The notes beneath the pieces are model-generated. The model searched no databases. It had not been told where the DNA came from and saw nothing but the letters and a program-made list of their open reading frames with translations. From NCBI GenBank assembly GCA_949825065.1, contig OX463842.1:6351723-6415722 (forward strand): 64,000 bases of DNA, written 5' to 3'. Below, piece by piece: positions 1-10,085 of the stretch (the stretch's first letter is position 1; the number at the start of each line of letters is the position of its first letter). A program made the position numbers and the translations under genes. This DNA is from Odontocerum albicorne (taxonomy: Eukaryota; Arthropoda; Insecta; Trichoptera; Odontoceridae).

Positions 1-199
1 CCCAATTTCTTTCCTCGCTGATATAGACCCCCTGCAAGTCGAAATCGACCCTTGGGGGTCCATATAGACCACATTGGGAATCTTGAATCAAGAGCGCGGC
101 AGATATACTTTTGTCCTCGACTCCAGTAAGTAAGCTATCGGGTTGCACTGGAATAGACGTGGAACTCGTAGAACTCGCAGTTCTTACTTGTCGAAAATA

Positions 200-250
200 C
201 TACCGAATGGGAATGGGAAAAGGAGACGGCGTGATGGTATGTAGTTGTAA
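200..250 (+). repeat. LINE-T 3' end, remnant
   Basis: The stretch GGCGTGATGGTATGTA matches the 3' ends of better LINE-T copies at 27160-27190 and 39900-39930. Only the last tens of bases are recognisable, so this is a 5'-truncated relic of an RTE-like non-LTR retrotransposon. Confidence 0.35.
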
Positions 251-614
251 TGTACAATGATCTCGGTTTCTAATTTAAATGTATCGTTTTATTTTTCTAA
301 CTTAATCAAACAAATTGTTTATCCCCCATGGCGATAACCGAACAACGTTTTTGACACTTCTTTAAGTTTTTTTTATATTTTCATGTTTCAAACCAAAAAT
401 AAAAAAAAAAACGAACATGATGTCTTTTTTAAATTTCTTCAAGTTATAAAAAAATTAATTTTCTATTAAATAAAGAAATATGGTTTTGAGTTACTGTCGA
501 GACCAGATATACAGAATTAAATTAAAATATTATAAATTCGCCAAGTTTAAAAATGCGACTTAAATCAACAGTTATACATTTGTATAGCTGTATTTAATTT
601 ATAACATTTATGTA
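251..614. other. AT-rich, no feature seen
   Basis: Homopolymer A/T runs only. There is no open frame, terminal repeat or repeat family that recurs in the window. Confidence 0.5.
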
Positions 615-1403
615 CAGTGAAACCCCGTTTTTTACGTTTTTGAAGGGACTAACAAAAAAAACGTAATTGGAGGGAAAACGTAGATTCGGGGCTAGAAAAA
701 AAATGTAAAATTGAAAATTATTTTTTATTTAGATAATCACGCAAATCGGAAAACTTTTTTCAATCGATTCGCGATTTTTTATTATCGTAGCCAAAGTTGT
801 AATGGGTATCCCCAAATCACGCGCGAGCGAAACACGTGAACCAACGTGTTTATTAACTTTTTCGAGAATTTACCTTTTCTCTTGAATCGATAATATTTTT
901 CTTTGCTGAGACATAATTTGAAGGGATTCAACGAAAAATTAAAAGAAATGAAAAAAATGTAAATTGACACACGAAATACACGATAATTGACAATTGAAAT
1001 TGTATGTACACGACCGACACGTTTAAAACACAAGCATAGATTGACCAAATACATATACAGTCTGCCTGCCTCTGATTCGCTAAATTTCCCACCAATTGTA
1101 TCGTATTACACGACTCGTGTAACCTTGACCACGAGCACTGCAGGTGCACACGTGTCTATAAATAGAAACATCATATTTCTGCTTCCTAATATTAATTTCA
1201 AATATTTTAAATCGTCGCGCAATTAATTAAATATGTTTATAAATTGATTTGCATTTTAAATATTTCAAACGTAAATTACGGGAAATAAAAACGTAAAAGC
1301 GGGTACTAAATGTACTCGTACTAAAATAAAACGGGATTGTAAAAACTGAACGCAAATAGCGGGAAAACGTGAATTCCGGGCAAGTAAAAATGGGGTTTCA
1401 CTG
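615..1403. mobile_element. pogo/Tc1-like non-autonomous DNA transposon (MITE)
   Basis: The ends are inverted: CAGTGAAACCCCGTTTTTTA at the left, and the reverse complement of CAGTGAAACCCCATTTTTAC at the right. Each end is flanked by TA (613-614 and 1404-1405), the duplication expected for Tc1/mariner/pogo elements. CAGT-initial termini with an AAACC core are typical of pogo/Tigger-like elements (family knowledge). At 789 bp with no transposase-like frame it is a non-autonomous derivative. Short GGGAAAACGT-like motifs recur inside both ends, perhaps transposase-binding subrepeats (inference). Confidence 0.7.
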
Positions 1404-1439
1404 TATTGTATTTTCGTAATATCCTTTAGTAATGAATGA

Positions 1440-1915
1440 TAGGTATACTTAGTTTAAGAATAGAACATTCCATGTCCCTTTTGGAGTAGCCAGAGAGGAC
1501 AGATCTCTACGATTTTCTATCCATGCACACAGCTCTTGCTTCTTCTAAATCTACACATCTCGTCATACATACTTTTCTATTTCTCACAGTTCATAATACA
1601 TTTATCTTAATTAAAAATTCAAATGAAAATACCTTTTTCCACTGTTTTCTCGCTTTGCCTCTTATTCGCTCACTATTCATTTCAGATATATTTATTCGTT
1701 TTGCATGTATTTTATTATGCATTCTCTCAATGTGGCCAAACCATCTTAAATTGCCTTTTCTAAATCTTCTTAAAATACCTGTCGTTTGCGAAGAAGTTAT
1801 GTTTTGTTTATTTATTTATTTGAATATTTCTTTCTTTGATAAATACAATTCGGTTTTTCCTGTTTTAAACATTCTTTTAATAACAATGTTTTACTTCCAT
1901 ACATACATAAAGGTT
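1440..1915 (-). pseudogene. LINE-T reverse transcriptase C-terminal relic
   Basis: Read on the minus strand, the block carries degraded versions of the coding end also seen at 35505-35955 and 39640-39930: a WFGH-type segment (around 1730-1745) followed by a region like NVEEA..DR (around 1530-1560). The 3' end CCTTTTGGAGTAGCCAGAGAGGACAG at 1478-1503 is antisense to the LINE-T tail. Frames are broken and no catalytic domain remains. Confidence 0.5.
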
Positions 1916-1969
1916 GGTTGATTTACTTAGAAAAAATATGGAATGAATTCAAATAACTAATATTAAATT

Positions 1970-2215
1970 TTGTAATTTAAACACTGTTTATTCCACTTTT
2001 TGTAACGGTATAACCTTACCGGTTTCAAGGCTTTCACTTCATCTTCAGGGGACCACAACCAAGACTAAATTCTGTTCGAACAGGTACCGATATACACGCT
2101 TCAACGGTTTGCAACCGAGGGGTAAGGGAGGCATGGGACGATTTCGGCCAAGAGCGGAGAGATTTTTGGGATATAACTGTTTACTAGATGTTCGGATCAA
2201 TGTACTGACTTAATA
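1970..2215 (-). mobile_element. PLE-h element copy, single arm
   Basis: This is an antisense copy of a unit found at least nine times in the window. In the sense direction it has CTGAAGATGA, then TTGAAACCGG, then ATACCGTTAC, and ends GTTTGATAAAATAAATTAC. The block also holds the body seen at 21700-21840 and 44990-45140 (GGGACGATTTCGGCCAAGAG, AGATGTTCGG). Assignment to Penelope-like retroelements is tentative and rests on the CTGA-GAAA core and on inverted-unit copies elsewhere. Confidence 0.6.
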
Positions 2216-2889
2216 TCAAAATTACAGATTTAATTTTATTTATTTCTTAAAATAAAAATTTGGGGATTATTTACATTATTGTTTATTATAATATTTATAG
2301 TTAAAACAATAAAGTAACTTCAAAATGAAAGTGGTTTAATTATTGCAAATTTTCAGTCACACACGCAACAACTCGGCGTTTCTTAATTCTGATGTATTAT
2401 TATTCATAGAATAAAAAATCATCTACATTGATTACAAATTCATGAAAACAGTGCTTATAAGATTGTTTGATTACAACCAAGAAAATTAGTGAAACTGATT
2501 CAACATAATTAATTACCTGAACTGCGAATATGAATTCAGGCGGTCAGAAGTGGACTCACATTGAGATCTTCTAATATAACATAACAACCTTAAATCCACT
2601 TGTTGAGACTTCTCCTTTTAATAAGTCTACGTATGTCGGGAAAGCTTTGTATATAGCTAATCACAAGAATAGCGTCTTATAAGCTTAAAAAAGGACTGAG
2701 CTTTCTAGTATCTATGAAAAATTAGACTACAGAGTTTTTTTCAATATTTTACTTGTTTTAATCTTCGCAGCGCATATGAGTTAACAACCTTTGGCTGTGA
2801 AACAGGATACATTGAAACCTTCCATAGTAAAGTACAGTTATCGTGATTTATGAATAATCTCAAGTATAAATTACAAAACTACGATTTGA
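2216..2889. other. Unassigned AT-rich DNA
   Basis: No coding signal, inverted repeat or recurring repeat was seen. Confidence 0.45.
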
Positions 2890-2942
2890 TTGTCCGGTAA
2901 AGTTTTTATACCAAATCTTCTTCTCCCTGGCTCCATCCCAAC

Positions 2943-3366
2943 TCATTGTCTGCGAAGACTGTTGGGGTCAGCTCTCCTCGTCCTCAGGTTGTATGCTCTT
3001 CTGCCCCGGACTAAGTCCCCCAGGCCATGCCTCTGCATCAGGTTATCTTTTTGCACCACCCATGAATTATTTGGTCTTCTTCTGGTTGTTATTCGAGGAA
3101 GATCCATGGAGATTGCCTGGTTCACAATGTGATCGGGTGCTCTGCGTCCAACGTGCCCATACCATCTCAATCGCCTCTCCTCCATCTTGCTGTTGATGTC
3201 TGTAACACCCAGGCTTCCACGAATGCGTGAGCTTTTTATTTTGTCTCTTAGGGACACACCAGCTGACCATCTTAGCATGCGCATTTCAGCAGTTTCTATT
3301 TGCCTGGAGTAAGACTTATACATCGTCCAGCATTCGGAGCCATAGAGGAGTGCGGGTCTGACAATC
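2943..3366 (-). pseudogene. RTE-type LINE reverse transcriptase, C-terminal fragment
   Basis: The minus strand encodes a fragment beginning RPALLYGSECWT (upstream of the first Met, to about 3366). It continues AEMRMLRWSAGVSLRDKI, then RGSLGVTDI, then ERRLRWYGHVGRR. That order (LLYGSE.W, MRMLRW, LRW.GHV.R) is the thumb/C-terminal part of RTE-clade reverse transcriptases. The basic tail near ITTRRRPNN matches the RRGRPK-type end of the family. Endonuclease and YADD-containing palm are absent, so this is a 5'-truncated, dead copy. The 3' flank at 2890-2942 may be its UTR. Confidence 0.8.
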
Positions 3367-3369
3367 GTT

Positions 3370-4638
3370 TGAAATAAATATTTTTACCAAATAAATATTT
3401 TTAAACCTCTAGTTATCAGATACTTATTCCCTTCCTCTGACATAACATAGAATGAACTTCTTACGGACTACAAGCAAGCGGTTTGTCTAAATACCTTGAA
3501 AAGCCTTTTTTAGTGCACCATTTGAGACATGTTATATTGTAACCCTTTTATTTATATCTTGTCGCTTGAAAATACAAAAAGTTAAGTTATTAATCTTTCA
3601 ATGTGGCAGAATAATTTCAGAGCCCCCTTTTCATCTTCCCGTTGAATAAATTAATTTAAATTTGAATCTTTGAAAGACATATTGGAAAAATAAAAGATTC
3701 CTTCCCTTTAAGTATTGAGTGATTTGTATATTTAAACATTCCTCCGTATTGAAACGAAAGCACAATCCTTTGATCTCTGATTCCTTGAGTTTTAATTAAA
3801 ATTCAATATTTATTCTATCACATTGAAATATTGTATAAAGCTCTGCCCCACCCCGAGCTTTCCTAACCACAGGTTATATTTAAAGCATTGACTTAACATT
3901 GAGGGTACATGGAGAGATAGGGCGTTCAGAAATAAATAATAAAATTTAATTTTTTTTTTAAACAAACTTGACAGAATAAAATAGGGGGAAGAGTAAGTGT
4001 TTTCCTATTTAAATTTTAGACCATAAATGTTGATAATTTTAACTAATAATTTTAGTATTTAAAAAAAGTATTTAAAAAAAATTCACTCAAATAAGGGCAA
4101 TACATGGAATATAATTGTAAATAAAAAAATTAACAGGGAAAAAAGGACTGCTTTTTTAATGTACTTTTATGACTGTATTTTTTACAATAATCGTAGCTTA
4201 TTGTAAAAAAATCATATATTTTAAGGCAAATTAGAGATACATTCGCATTATTATTTTTATTTTTAATCTCAAGCTGTTCATAATTTTAACTGCAACATTA
4301 TCTGAACACTAAATGAAAGTCGTATCATACAGCTCATTACATATGTTATATTCCTTCACATGTCTGCATGGAGATCTCCAAAAATTTCTCGCTCCCTACT
4401 TTCCCTCTGACAAAGTATCCCCTCGTTAGATTTTTTTTACATTTGAAGGCGCGACATGACCCAAATCACCCCCTTTCTTTTAGGCATGTATTGTAAATTC
4501 TTGGCACAAGGGACTGCTGCATGTTTAACCTCGCAAATAATGTGTAAACCTGCGGGGCTAGAAACATATTCAGTGCATTAACTGTTGTTTTTGGACTGCG
4601 TTTCAACGTATAATTCAATATATCTTTGAGTTAGCATT
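3370..4638. other. Unassigned AT-rich DNA with one small hairpin
   Basis: No gene or repeat family was recognised. A 13-bp inverted repeat, TTTTTTACAATAA (4178-4190) with its complement at 4198-4210, makes a small hairpin of unknown meaning. Confidence 0.4.
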
Positions 4639-5262
4639 TTTTTTAAATCTACAAGGTAATTGTGACATTTGTTTAATGTAAAATCTACAAGGTAGTTGTG
4701 AGACTTGTTTAATGTAAAATCTACAAGGTAGTTGTGAGACTTATTTGATGTAAAATCTACAAGGTAGTTGTGAGACTAATTGAATGTAAAATCTACAAGG
4801 TAGTTGTGAGACTTATTTAATGTAAAATCACAAGGTAGTTGTGAGACTTATTTAATGTAAAATCTACAAGGTAGTTGTGAGATTTGTTTAATGTAAAATC
4901 TACAAGGTAATTGTGAGACTTGTTTAATGTAAAATCTACAAGGTAGTTGTGCGACTTGTTTAATGTAAAATCTACAAGGTAGTTGTGAGACTTGTTTAAT
5001 GTAAAATGTACAAGATAGTTGTGAGACTTGTTTAATGTAAAACCTACAAGGTAATTGTGAGACTTGTTTAATATAAAATCTACAATGTGGCTGTAATAAT
5101 TGTTTAATGTAAAATCTACAATGTAGTTGTGAGACTTGTTTAATGTAAAATCTACAAGGTAATTGTGAGACTTGCTTAATGTAAAATATACATGGTAGTT
5201 GTGAGACTTGTTTAATGTAAAATCTACAAGGTAGCTGTAAGACTTGTTTAATGTAAAATCGG
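4639..5262. repeat. 36-bp minisatellite, about 17 copies
   Basis: The unit contains TCTACAAGGTAGTTGTGAGA and TTTAATGTAAAA. Copies of AAGGTAGTTG fall at 4689, 4725 and 4761, giving a 36-bp period. Because 36 is divisible by 3, the minus strand stays open and repeats FYIKQVSQLPCR. I regard that frame as an artefact of the array. Confidence 0.95.
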
Positions 5263-5690
5263 AGCGCAGTTATGTATTGTACCCGAGAGCAGAAAACCGT
5301 CGGTATGCCACTGAACATAACGATTTATTTTAATGCGCATTATTATTAAATATGGAATTCAAAGTATTGACATTGAATTCCTTTCCTCATGTTTATTTTA
5401 CAAATCATTAATATAAAACAAATTCAGCATTTCATGCTAATCAATGTCTCATGCTTACATTCCTTGATTACGGTGACGTATGCTATTTGGATGCCAATCG
5501 AACAAGTTGGAGCAAAACATTTACATCTTACTTATATTCCACAGAGTTTCTGTTTAAAAAAACAGACTTCAATGGCTTAAAACAGCAAAGAGCTTTCGCG
5601 TTCTGTCAACATGTCATTCTTTGCGTGCTAACAATTTTAATTTCTCTTCGAGTACGGTCGTTCTCTGCAATCGAGCCATGAGGGACTCAC
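5263..5690. other. Unassigned DNA
   Basis: Short frames only. The last 100 bases may belong to the LINE whose coding end follows, but I cannot read it reliably. Confidence 0.35.
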
Positions 5691-5798
5691 AACTCATTTT
5701 ACATATGCTCGTTTGCAATCCAGTTGGCGCGACTGTGGAATAAACTTTCGAGAGTTACCAGATATGAATTTTCCTTAATCACGTTTAAAAGAGAATAA
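5691..5798 (+). pseudogene. Non-LTR reverse transcriptase extreme C-terminus
   Basis: The frame reads ...FAIQLARLWNKLSRVTRYEFSLITFKRE and then a stop. The pattern LWN.L....R....L..FKR is the usual end of Jockey/CR1-group reverse transcriptases. Nothing upstream of it is intact. Confidence 0.6.
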
Positions 5799-5984
5799 AG
5801 AAAAGATTACATCACTCAAAATACCCTTACATCATAATTTTCCCTTATTATCCTTCCCTATCCTTAAACGACTTCCTTCCTTCTAGTCCTACAATTATTA
5901 AATGATTTGTATTTTATAACTTCAATTTAAATAAATATATTTCTTATGTGTAAAATCTGTCATATATCAAAACAACTTTGCATA

Positions 5985-6350
5985 TCCAAGATAAGTTGGT
6001 ATGCTTTAAGAAGCGACTGAAAAAACTCTTCATTTCTAGTCAGTAAAATAACGTGTTTCATTCCTGATTTTTCTTTTCCTTTCCTCTCCACCATCCTTTC
6101 CTTTCCTTTTGTTTGATGATATCTCACTTTATATGAAAAATAATGTTCGGGTGATTGTCTGTCTTTGTGGGGTTCGTGGGCATGTTCTCACGTATATGTT
6201 TATGGATTTCATGGGGATGAATAGTCATTTGAATGATTTATGCGACCATGTAACTTGCTTCATTTACTTTTGTCTGGTTGGTTGGAAAAGATTGCCGCCT
6301 GGCAATAAACCCGCCAGATTGTATTGCAATAAAAGTGTTAAATAAATAAA
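5985..6350 (+). mobile_element. LINE-R 3' end
   Basis: It starts with the coding end CFKKRLKKLFISSQ and stops at 6046. About 300 bp of 3' UTR follow, closely matching the reverse complement of 43320-43650. The UTR ends in a tail with GGTTGGTTGGAAAAGATTGC, CCTGGCAATAAACCCGCCAG and AAATAAATAAATAA. 5' truncation and the A-rich tail are as expected for target-primed reverse transcription. The last 80 bases are the tail also carried by SINE-A. Confidence 0.8.
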
Positions 6351-6734
6351 TAAGTTGATAACTTAAAAAAGGCTGTATAGCAATAAGTTCGCCTTATATA
6401 TATTATGATATATATTTCTGAAAACTGATTTTCTGTTCTAAGATATCTGACTTGCTATCGCGTCATGTATAGTAATTGGACAAAAATAGTGCAATTTTTA
6501 ATTAAATAAAAATGAAACAATTATCTCAAATATGTATTTTTATTATAAATAAGGGCATAGTTAACATTACTGCATTTTGAGATGGCTAAATTCAGGACTT
6601 CAGGAGAACTGCATTCCTTAGATTACTGTCCGTTGCAGGTAAAACAGAGGCGGCGATTTTAAGGGTAAAGTGTGTGGCGCAAAAGGGGTAAGATTCAGCG
6701 AGTGAGATAGTTTCAACTTTGTACATGGAATGAA
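6351..6734. other. Unassigned AT-rich DNA
   Basis: No recurring repeat or coding signal was identified. Confidence 0.4.
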
Positions 6735-7050
6735 ACAATATTTTAGCACTGAATTTGATGTATGGAAGAGAAATGAGTTAAAAATACTGAAAAAAACTTA
6801 TGGAATAGTATCGAAATGCGTGCACTGAAAATAATACATGAGTGATATGTATTATAGAATACTGAATGAAACGATAAGTGATGAATGTGAACTGAAGGGT
6901 AATGTGTTGAGTAAGTGCACTTTGAAATGGTTTGCGCCGTGAACTGAAGGGTGATGTGTTGAGTAAGTGCACTTTGAAATGGTTTGCACCGTGAACTGAA
7001 GGGTAATGTGTTGAGTAAGTACACTTTGAAATAGTTTGCGCTAATAACTA
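6735..7050 (+). pseudogene. LINE-T coding relic with 52-bp triplication
   Basis: The sequence resembles the coding segment of the LINE at 35505-35700 (RNECEL-like, then WF). A 52-bp block starting GTGAACTGAAGGGT is present three times, at 6887, 6939 and 6991. The copies differ at single bases. The frame is not intact. Confidence 0.5.
6887..7042. repeat. 52-bp tandem repeat, 3 copies
   Basis: The spacing of GTGAACTGAAGGGT is exactly 52 bp twice. The unit consists of LINE-T coding sequence, so the array arose inside a decaying retrotransposon. Confidence 0.9.
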
Positions 7051-7109
7051 ATGAATGGAAAAACACTAACAAAACAAATATGCAATACAAATGTGAGTGG
7101 TAGAACAAA

Positions 7110-7322
7110 GCCAAGGAAATTATTTATTTATTTATTTATTTTCTCAATACAGGCTAACCGAATTACATTGAAAAATACAAAAAATGATAACATTAAAAAT
7201 AATTATATAAAACCAAAAATTATACAATTTTTTTCATATAAAATTATGTATATGCACACATATATACACACAAACATACACATACGTACATACACATATA
7301 TTCAAAGTCACTTAAATATATT
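7110..7322 (-). mobile_element. LINE-J 3' UTR, distal part of an interrupted copy
   Basis: It begins with the antisense poly(AAATA) tail (TTTATTTATTTATTTATTTT) and continues with CAATACAGGCTAACCGAATT and CATTGAAAAATACAAAA. The same order occurs at 28020-28100 and, in sense, at 9900-10010. It stops at 7322, where a PLE-h element is inserted. Confidence 0.7.
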
Positions 7323-7590
7323 ATTTACAGTTAAGGCATTAAAATTGTGGAGGTTTAAATACATTGTAATTTATTTAATCAAACACTGTTTATTCCACTT
7401 TTTGTAACGGTATAACCCTACCGGTCTCAAGGCTTTCACCTCATCATCAGGGGAGTACAAACATGACTAGTTCGAACATAATTCAGTCTTGTTTGTGCTC
7501 CCCTGATTTATCAGGTGAAAGCCTTGAAACCGGTAGGGTTGTACCGTTACAAAAAGTGGAATAAACAGTGTTTGATAAAATAAATTACAA
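7323..7590. mobile_element. Palindromic PLE-h insertion with 15-bp target duplication
   Basis: The 268-bp unit begins with a leader (TTAAGGCATT, then GTGGAGGTTTAAATACATTG). It then contains the family unit antisense (7365-7460) and sense (7485-7590), so the two arms can fold on each other. It interrupts LINE-J. The host sequence TCACTTAAATAYATT occurs on both sides (7308-7322 and 7591-7605), a clear target-site duplication. Long duplications point to target-primed reverse transcription rather than to a cut-and-paste MITE. No protein is encoded. Confidence 0.8.
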
Positions 7591-7605
7591 TCACTTAAAT
7601 ACATT

Positions 7606-7770
7606 GATGAGTGTTTTCTAACGCGCTCAATCTTAGAAGAAAATTTTCTTTTGCTTTTGGTAGTGTAATATGAAATATGTCAATATCCGAAGTAGTCCCG
7701 TTCAAAAGAGTTAAGGCCCTTCCAACAGGCATAGCGGCTGGAAGACCCGTTCTTGCGTATGTTATTATGG
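7606..7770 (-). pseudogene. LINE-J coding end, proximal part of the interrupted copy
   Basis: Read on the minus strand it matches the last 50 codons of the fragment at 28215-28844 (the stretch NILTYARTGLPAAMPV through LPKAKVNFLLRLSALE). The copy is diverged, and the PLE-h insertion lies just 3' of the coding end. Confidence 0.65.
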
Positions 7771-7937
7771 TTAGATTGAGTGAATAATATTTAAAAAAAA
7801 AAAGGAAACCTAAAAGGTCAAATAGTGTTTGAATGTAGAGTATGCGAAATTTGTGTGTTGTAAAATTAAATTATGTGGCTCTGTCGTTTCTGCCTAAATG
7901 ATGAAGAATTGATGTGATGGTATACACGAGTCATTAA

Positions 7938-8172
7938 CCACTTAACAGTCGGATTTTTAACACACGACGTAACGCAATGATGAACTGTGAACAAATAAAT
8001 TCTACACGAAAATATATTCCGTTCGGAGAAAACAAGTTGAAACAAGATCTGCCCTAACGACGTTTGGGAGAAACATTCCCAACAAGCCGAAACAAGATTT
8101 GCCCGAACGAGACTCGTCAGTATAAAAATAAACTTCGTGCCCGTGTCCCGCTCGGGCAAAACTGTCAAGTGG
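7938..8172. mobile_element. piggyBac-type MITE
   Basis: TTAA flanks both sides (7934-7937 and 8173-8176), with short inverted ends CCACTTAACAG and CTGTCAAGTGG inside. TTAA duplication with C-rich short termini is the hallmark of piggyBac (family knowledge). The 235-bp interior has two related ACAAGTTGAAACAAGAT / ACAAGCCGAAACAAGAT subrepeats and no transposase. Confidence 0.7.
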
Positions 8173-8176
8173 TTAA

Positions 8177-8704
8177 AAGCTTGACCACAGCTTCGAGAAA
8201 ATATAAAAGAATGAAGTTGTAATTTCTTCCTTCCCTAAAATATATTTGGGGTCACAGTGATGATGATATAAATCCTATCACAAAGGCGGAAGTTTCCCTT
8301 AAGACGGTCTCAATGCAAGAGGTGGCTTTGAGCTTCCTTTGAAGGAGACCATCCGCTTCAGATTACCAACTCCGCACTCAGGGAGGAATATCAGATATTC
8401 ACTTGCATCTGAAATGTTTCTGAATAATAGAAGCTGTCGACGAAATTCTATCAAGTTTGAAATGAATGAAATCTGAAGCTATTGTAGGAGCTATTTCATT
8501 CTGACATCATTTCATTGTGATTATCTAGTTGAAAGTACTTCAAAGATATTATAGGTTTATGTTAATTAATTATGGTGGTATTAACTTTATGGGGTATTTT
8601 TAATTAATTAACATTTAGAATTTTCTAGCGCCATTAAATTTCCAAATTTACTTCAAGAGCGCTTCCGTTATAATGTGACATTTCTAAAATAAATAAGATT
8701 GAGA
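8177..8704. other. Unassigned DNA
   Basis: Non-coding. A short dyad, TTAATTAATTA, recurs around 8556-8610. Nothing else stands out. Confidence 0.4.
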
Positions 8705-9034
8705 TTTTTTTTGTTCTATTACACATTATCTGGTTAGCCTTATTTTTGTTCTATTGCACATTATCTGGTTAGCCTTATTTTTGTTCTATTACACATTATC
8801 TGGTTAGCCTTATTTTTGTTCTATTGCACATTATCTGGTTAGCCTTATTTTTGTTCTATTGCACATTATCTGGTTAGCCTTATTTTTGTTCTATTACACA
8901 TTATCTGGTTAGCCTTATTTTTGTTATATTACACATTATCTGGTTAGCCTTAGTTTTGTTCTACGAGTATTACACATTATCTGGTTAGCCTTATTTTTGT
9001 TATATTACACATTATCTGGTTAACCTTATTTTTT
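8705..9034. repeat. 35-bp minisatellite, about 9 copies
   Basis: The unit contains TTGTTCTATTACACATTATC and TGGTTAGCCTTA. GGTTAGCC occurs at 8732 and 8767, a 35-bp period. Variation (ATTGCAC versus ATTACAC) is slight, so the array is young or homogenised. Confidence 0.95.
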
Positions 9035-9189
9035 ATTTAATAACACGAATGAAATAAAGTCTACAAGAGTAATTAGGAAAGTATGAGAAGTTAAGAAGAC
9101 CTAGAAAAACGAGGTACGACTAAATTAATCAAATTATGAAAGATAGAATAGTGAAAACCTTTTTATTAGAAGAGTATGCGTGATGAGGT

Positions 9190-9300
9190 GTATAAATGAG
9201 ACGACACTTGTCTCGAATGACACAGGTATTTATCCCGCCGAATATTTGGGGGTATGAGGATACCTATGACTTCGGTCATATCTATTCTTTAAAAAAAAAC
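9190..9300 (+). repeat. SINE-B 3' part
   Basis: It matches, in the opposite orientation, the SINE-B at 37430-37562: CGAATGACACAGG, then GGATACCTATGACTTCGGTC, then ATATTTATTC. The tRNA-like head is degraded here. Confidence 0.6.
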
Positions 9301-9721
9301 ATGCGAGCTTGCTACTATTGTCTCACTTCGGTGTGCTATCGGATCCAGTACTGCGGTGTGGTCGATTTGAGTTACCTGGTGTGCAACGGTTAACTCTCTT
9401 AAAAAAAACTTCACGGCATAGCTTCGCTTTCTAACTGAATTGACGTTGAAATGGCGAGGGAATCCTTGACTACGGGGTCTAGCAACGAGAATGACTGGCA
9501 TGGCTGGAGCAAGTGAATGAGATGTTGAAATAAGGAGAGATAAGGAGTAAGAGGAACAGTATGAGAAGATGGATGAGTGCAGACGAAGCGAAGGAAGTTT
9601 GTCGGGATAGAAAAAAAATGCGCTATATTTTTCCTGCATGCCCCAAATGGTAATATGTCATATTCTGTTCTTTATGTGAGTGTAATATATACCTTTTATA
9701 GAATCTCTTACCTTATTTATT
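9301..9721. other. Possible further SINE-like sequence
   Basis: A segment near 9310-9420 has two A-rich ends and could be a second SINE tail, but box A/B motifs are not convincing. The rest is unassigned. Confidence 0.25.
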
Positions 9722-10012
9722 TATGGTTGGTATGGTCTTAACTCTTCTGAACGGGACTGCTTCGGATATTGAAATATTTCATATCACATTACCAAAAGCA
9801 AAAGTAAATTTTCTTCTAAGATTGAGCGCGTTAGAAATCACGCATCATATGTGTATGTATGTATACGTTTGTGTGTATGACATATACGAATATGTATCCA
9901 TATACTCGTACATATTTTTTACTTTATATAATTTTTTTTAATGCTAACATTTCTTGTATTTTTCAATGTAATTGGACTAAGCTTGTTTTGATAAAATAAA
10001 TAAATAAAAATG
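9722..10012 (+). mobile_element. LINE-J 3' end
   Basis: The plus strand encodes a diverged TLLNGTASDIEIFHITLPKAKVNFLLRLSALE coding end (to about 9850). A TATG/TATA-rich UTR follows, then a terminal AATAAATAAATAAA tail. It is the sense counterpart of 28020-28350. Confidence 0.75.
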
Positions 10013-10022
10013 CAGTAAAAAC

Positions 10023-10085
10023 TAAGGATTAACATACATACATATCATCACGTCATGTTCTTTGCGGAGCAAGCAGAAAGAACAG
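10023..10085 (-). repeat. LINE-T 3' end, remnant
   Basis: CATACATACATATCATCACG followed by a degraded antisense AGGCAGAGAGGACAG-like block marks the tail of an inverted LINE-T copy, truncated within about 60 bases. Confidence 0.45.

Noticed and set aside
4848..5318. 156-codon minus-strand frame with FYIKQVSQLPCR repeats
   Set aside because: Lies in a 36-bp minisatellite; no start context, domain or conservation evidence.
8705..9034. Regular 35-bp repeats considered as a CRISPR array
   Set aside because: Units are contiguous with no unique spacers, and the context is eukaryotic. The same applies to the 36-, 40-, 42- and 43-bp arrays.
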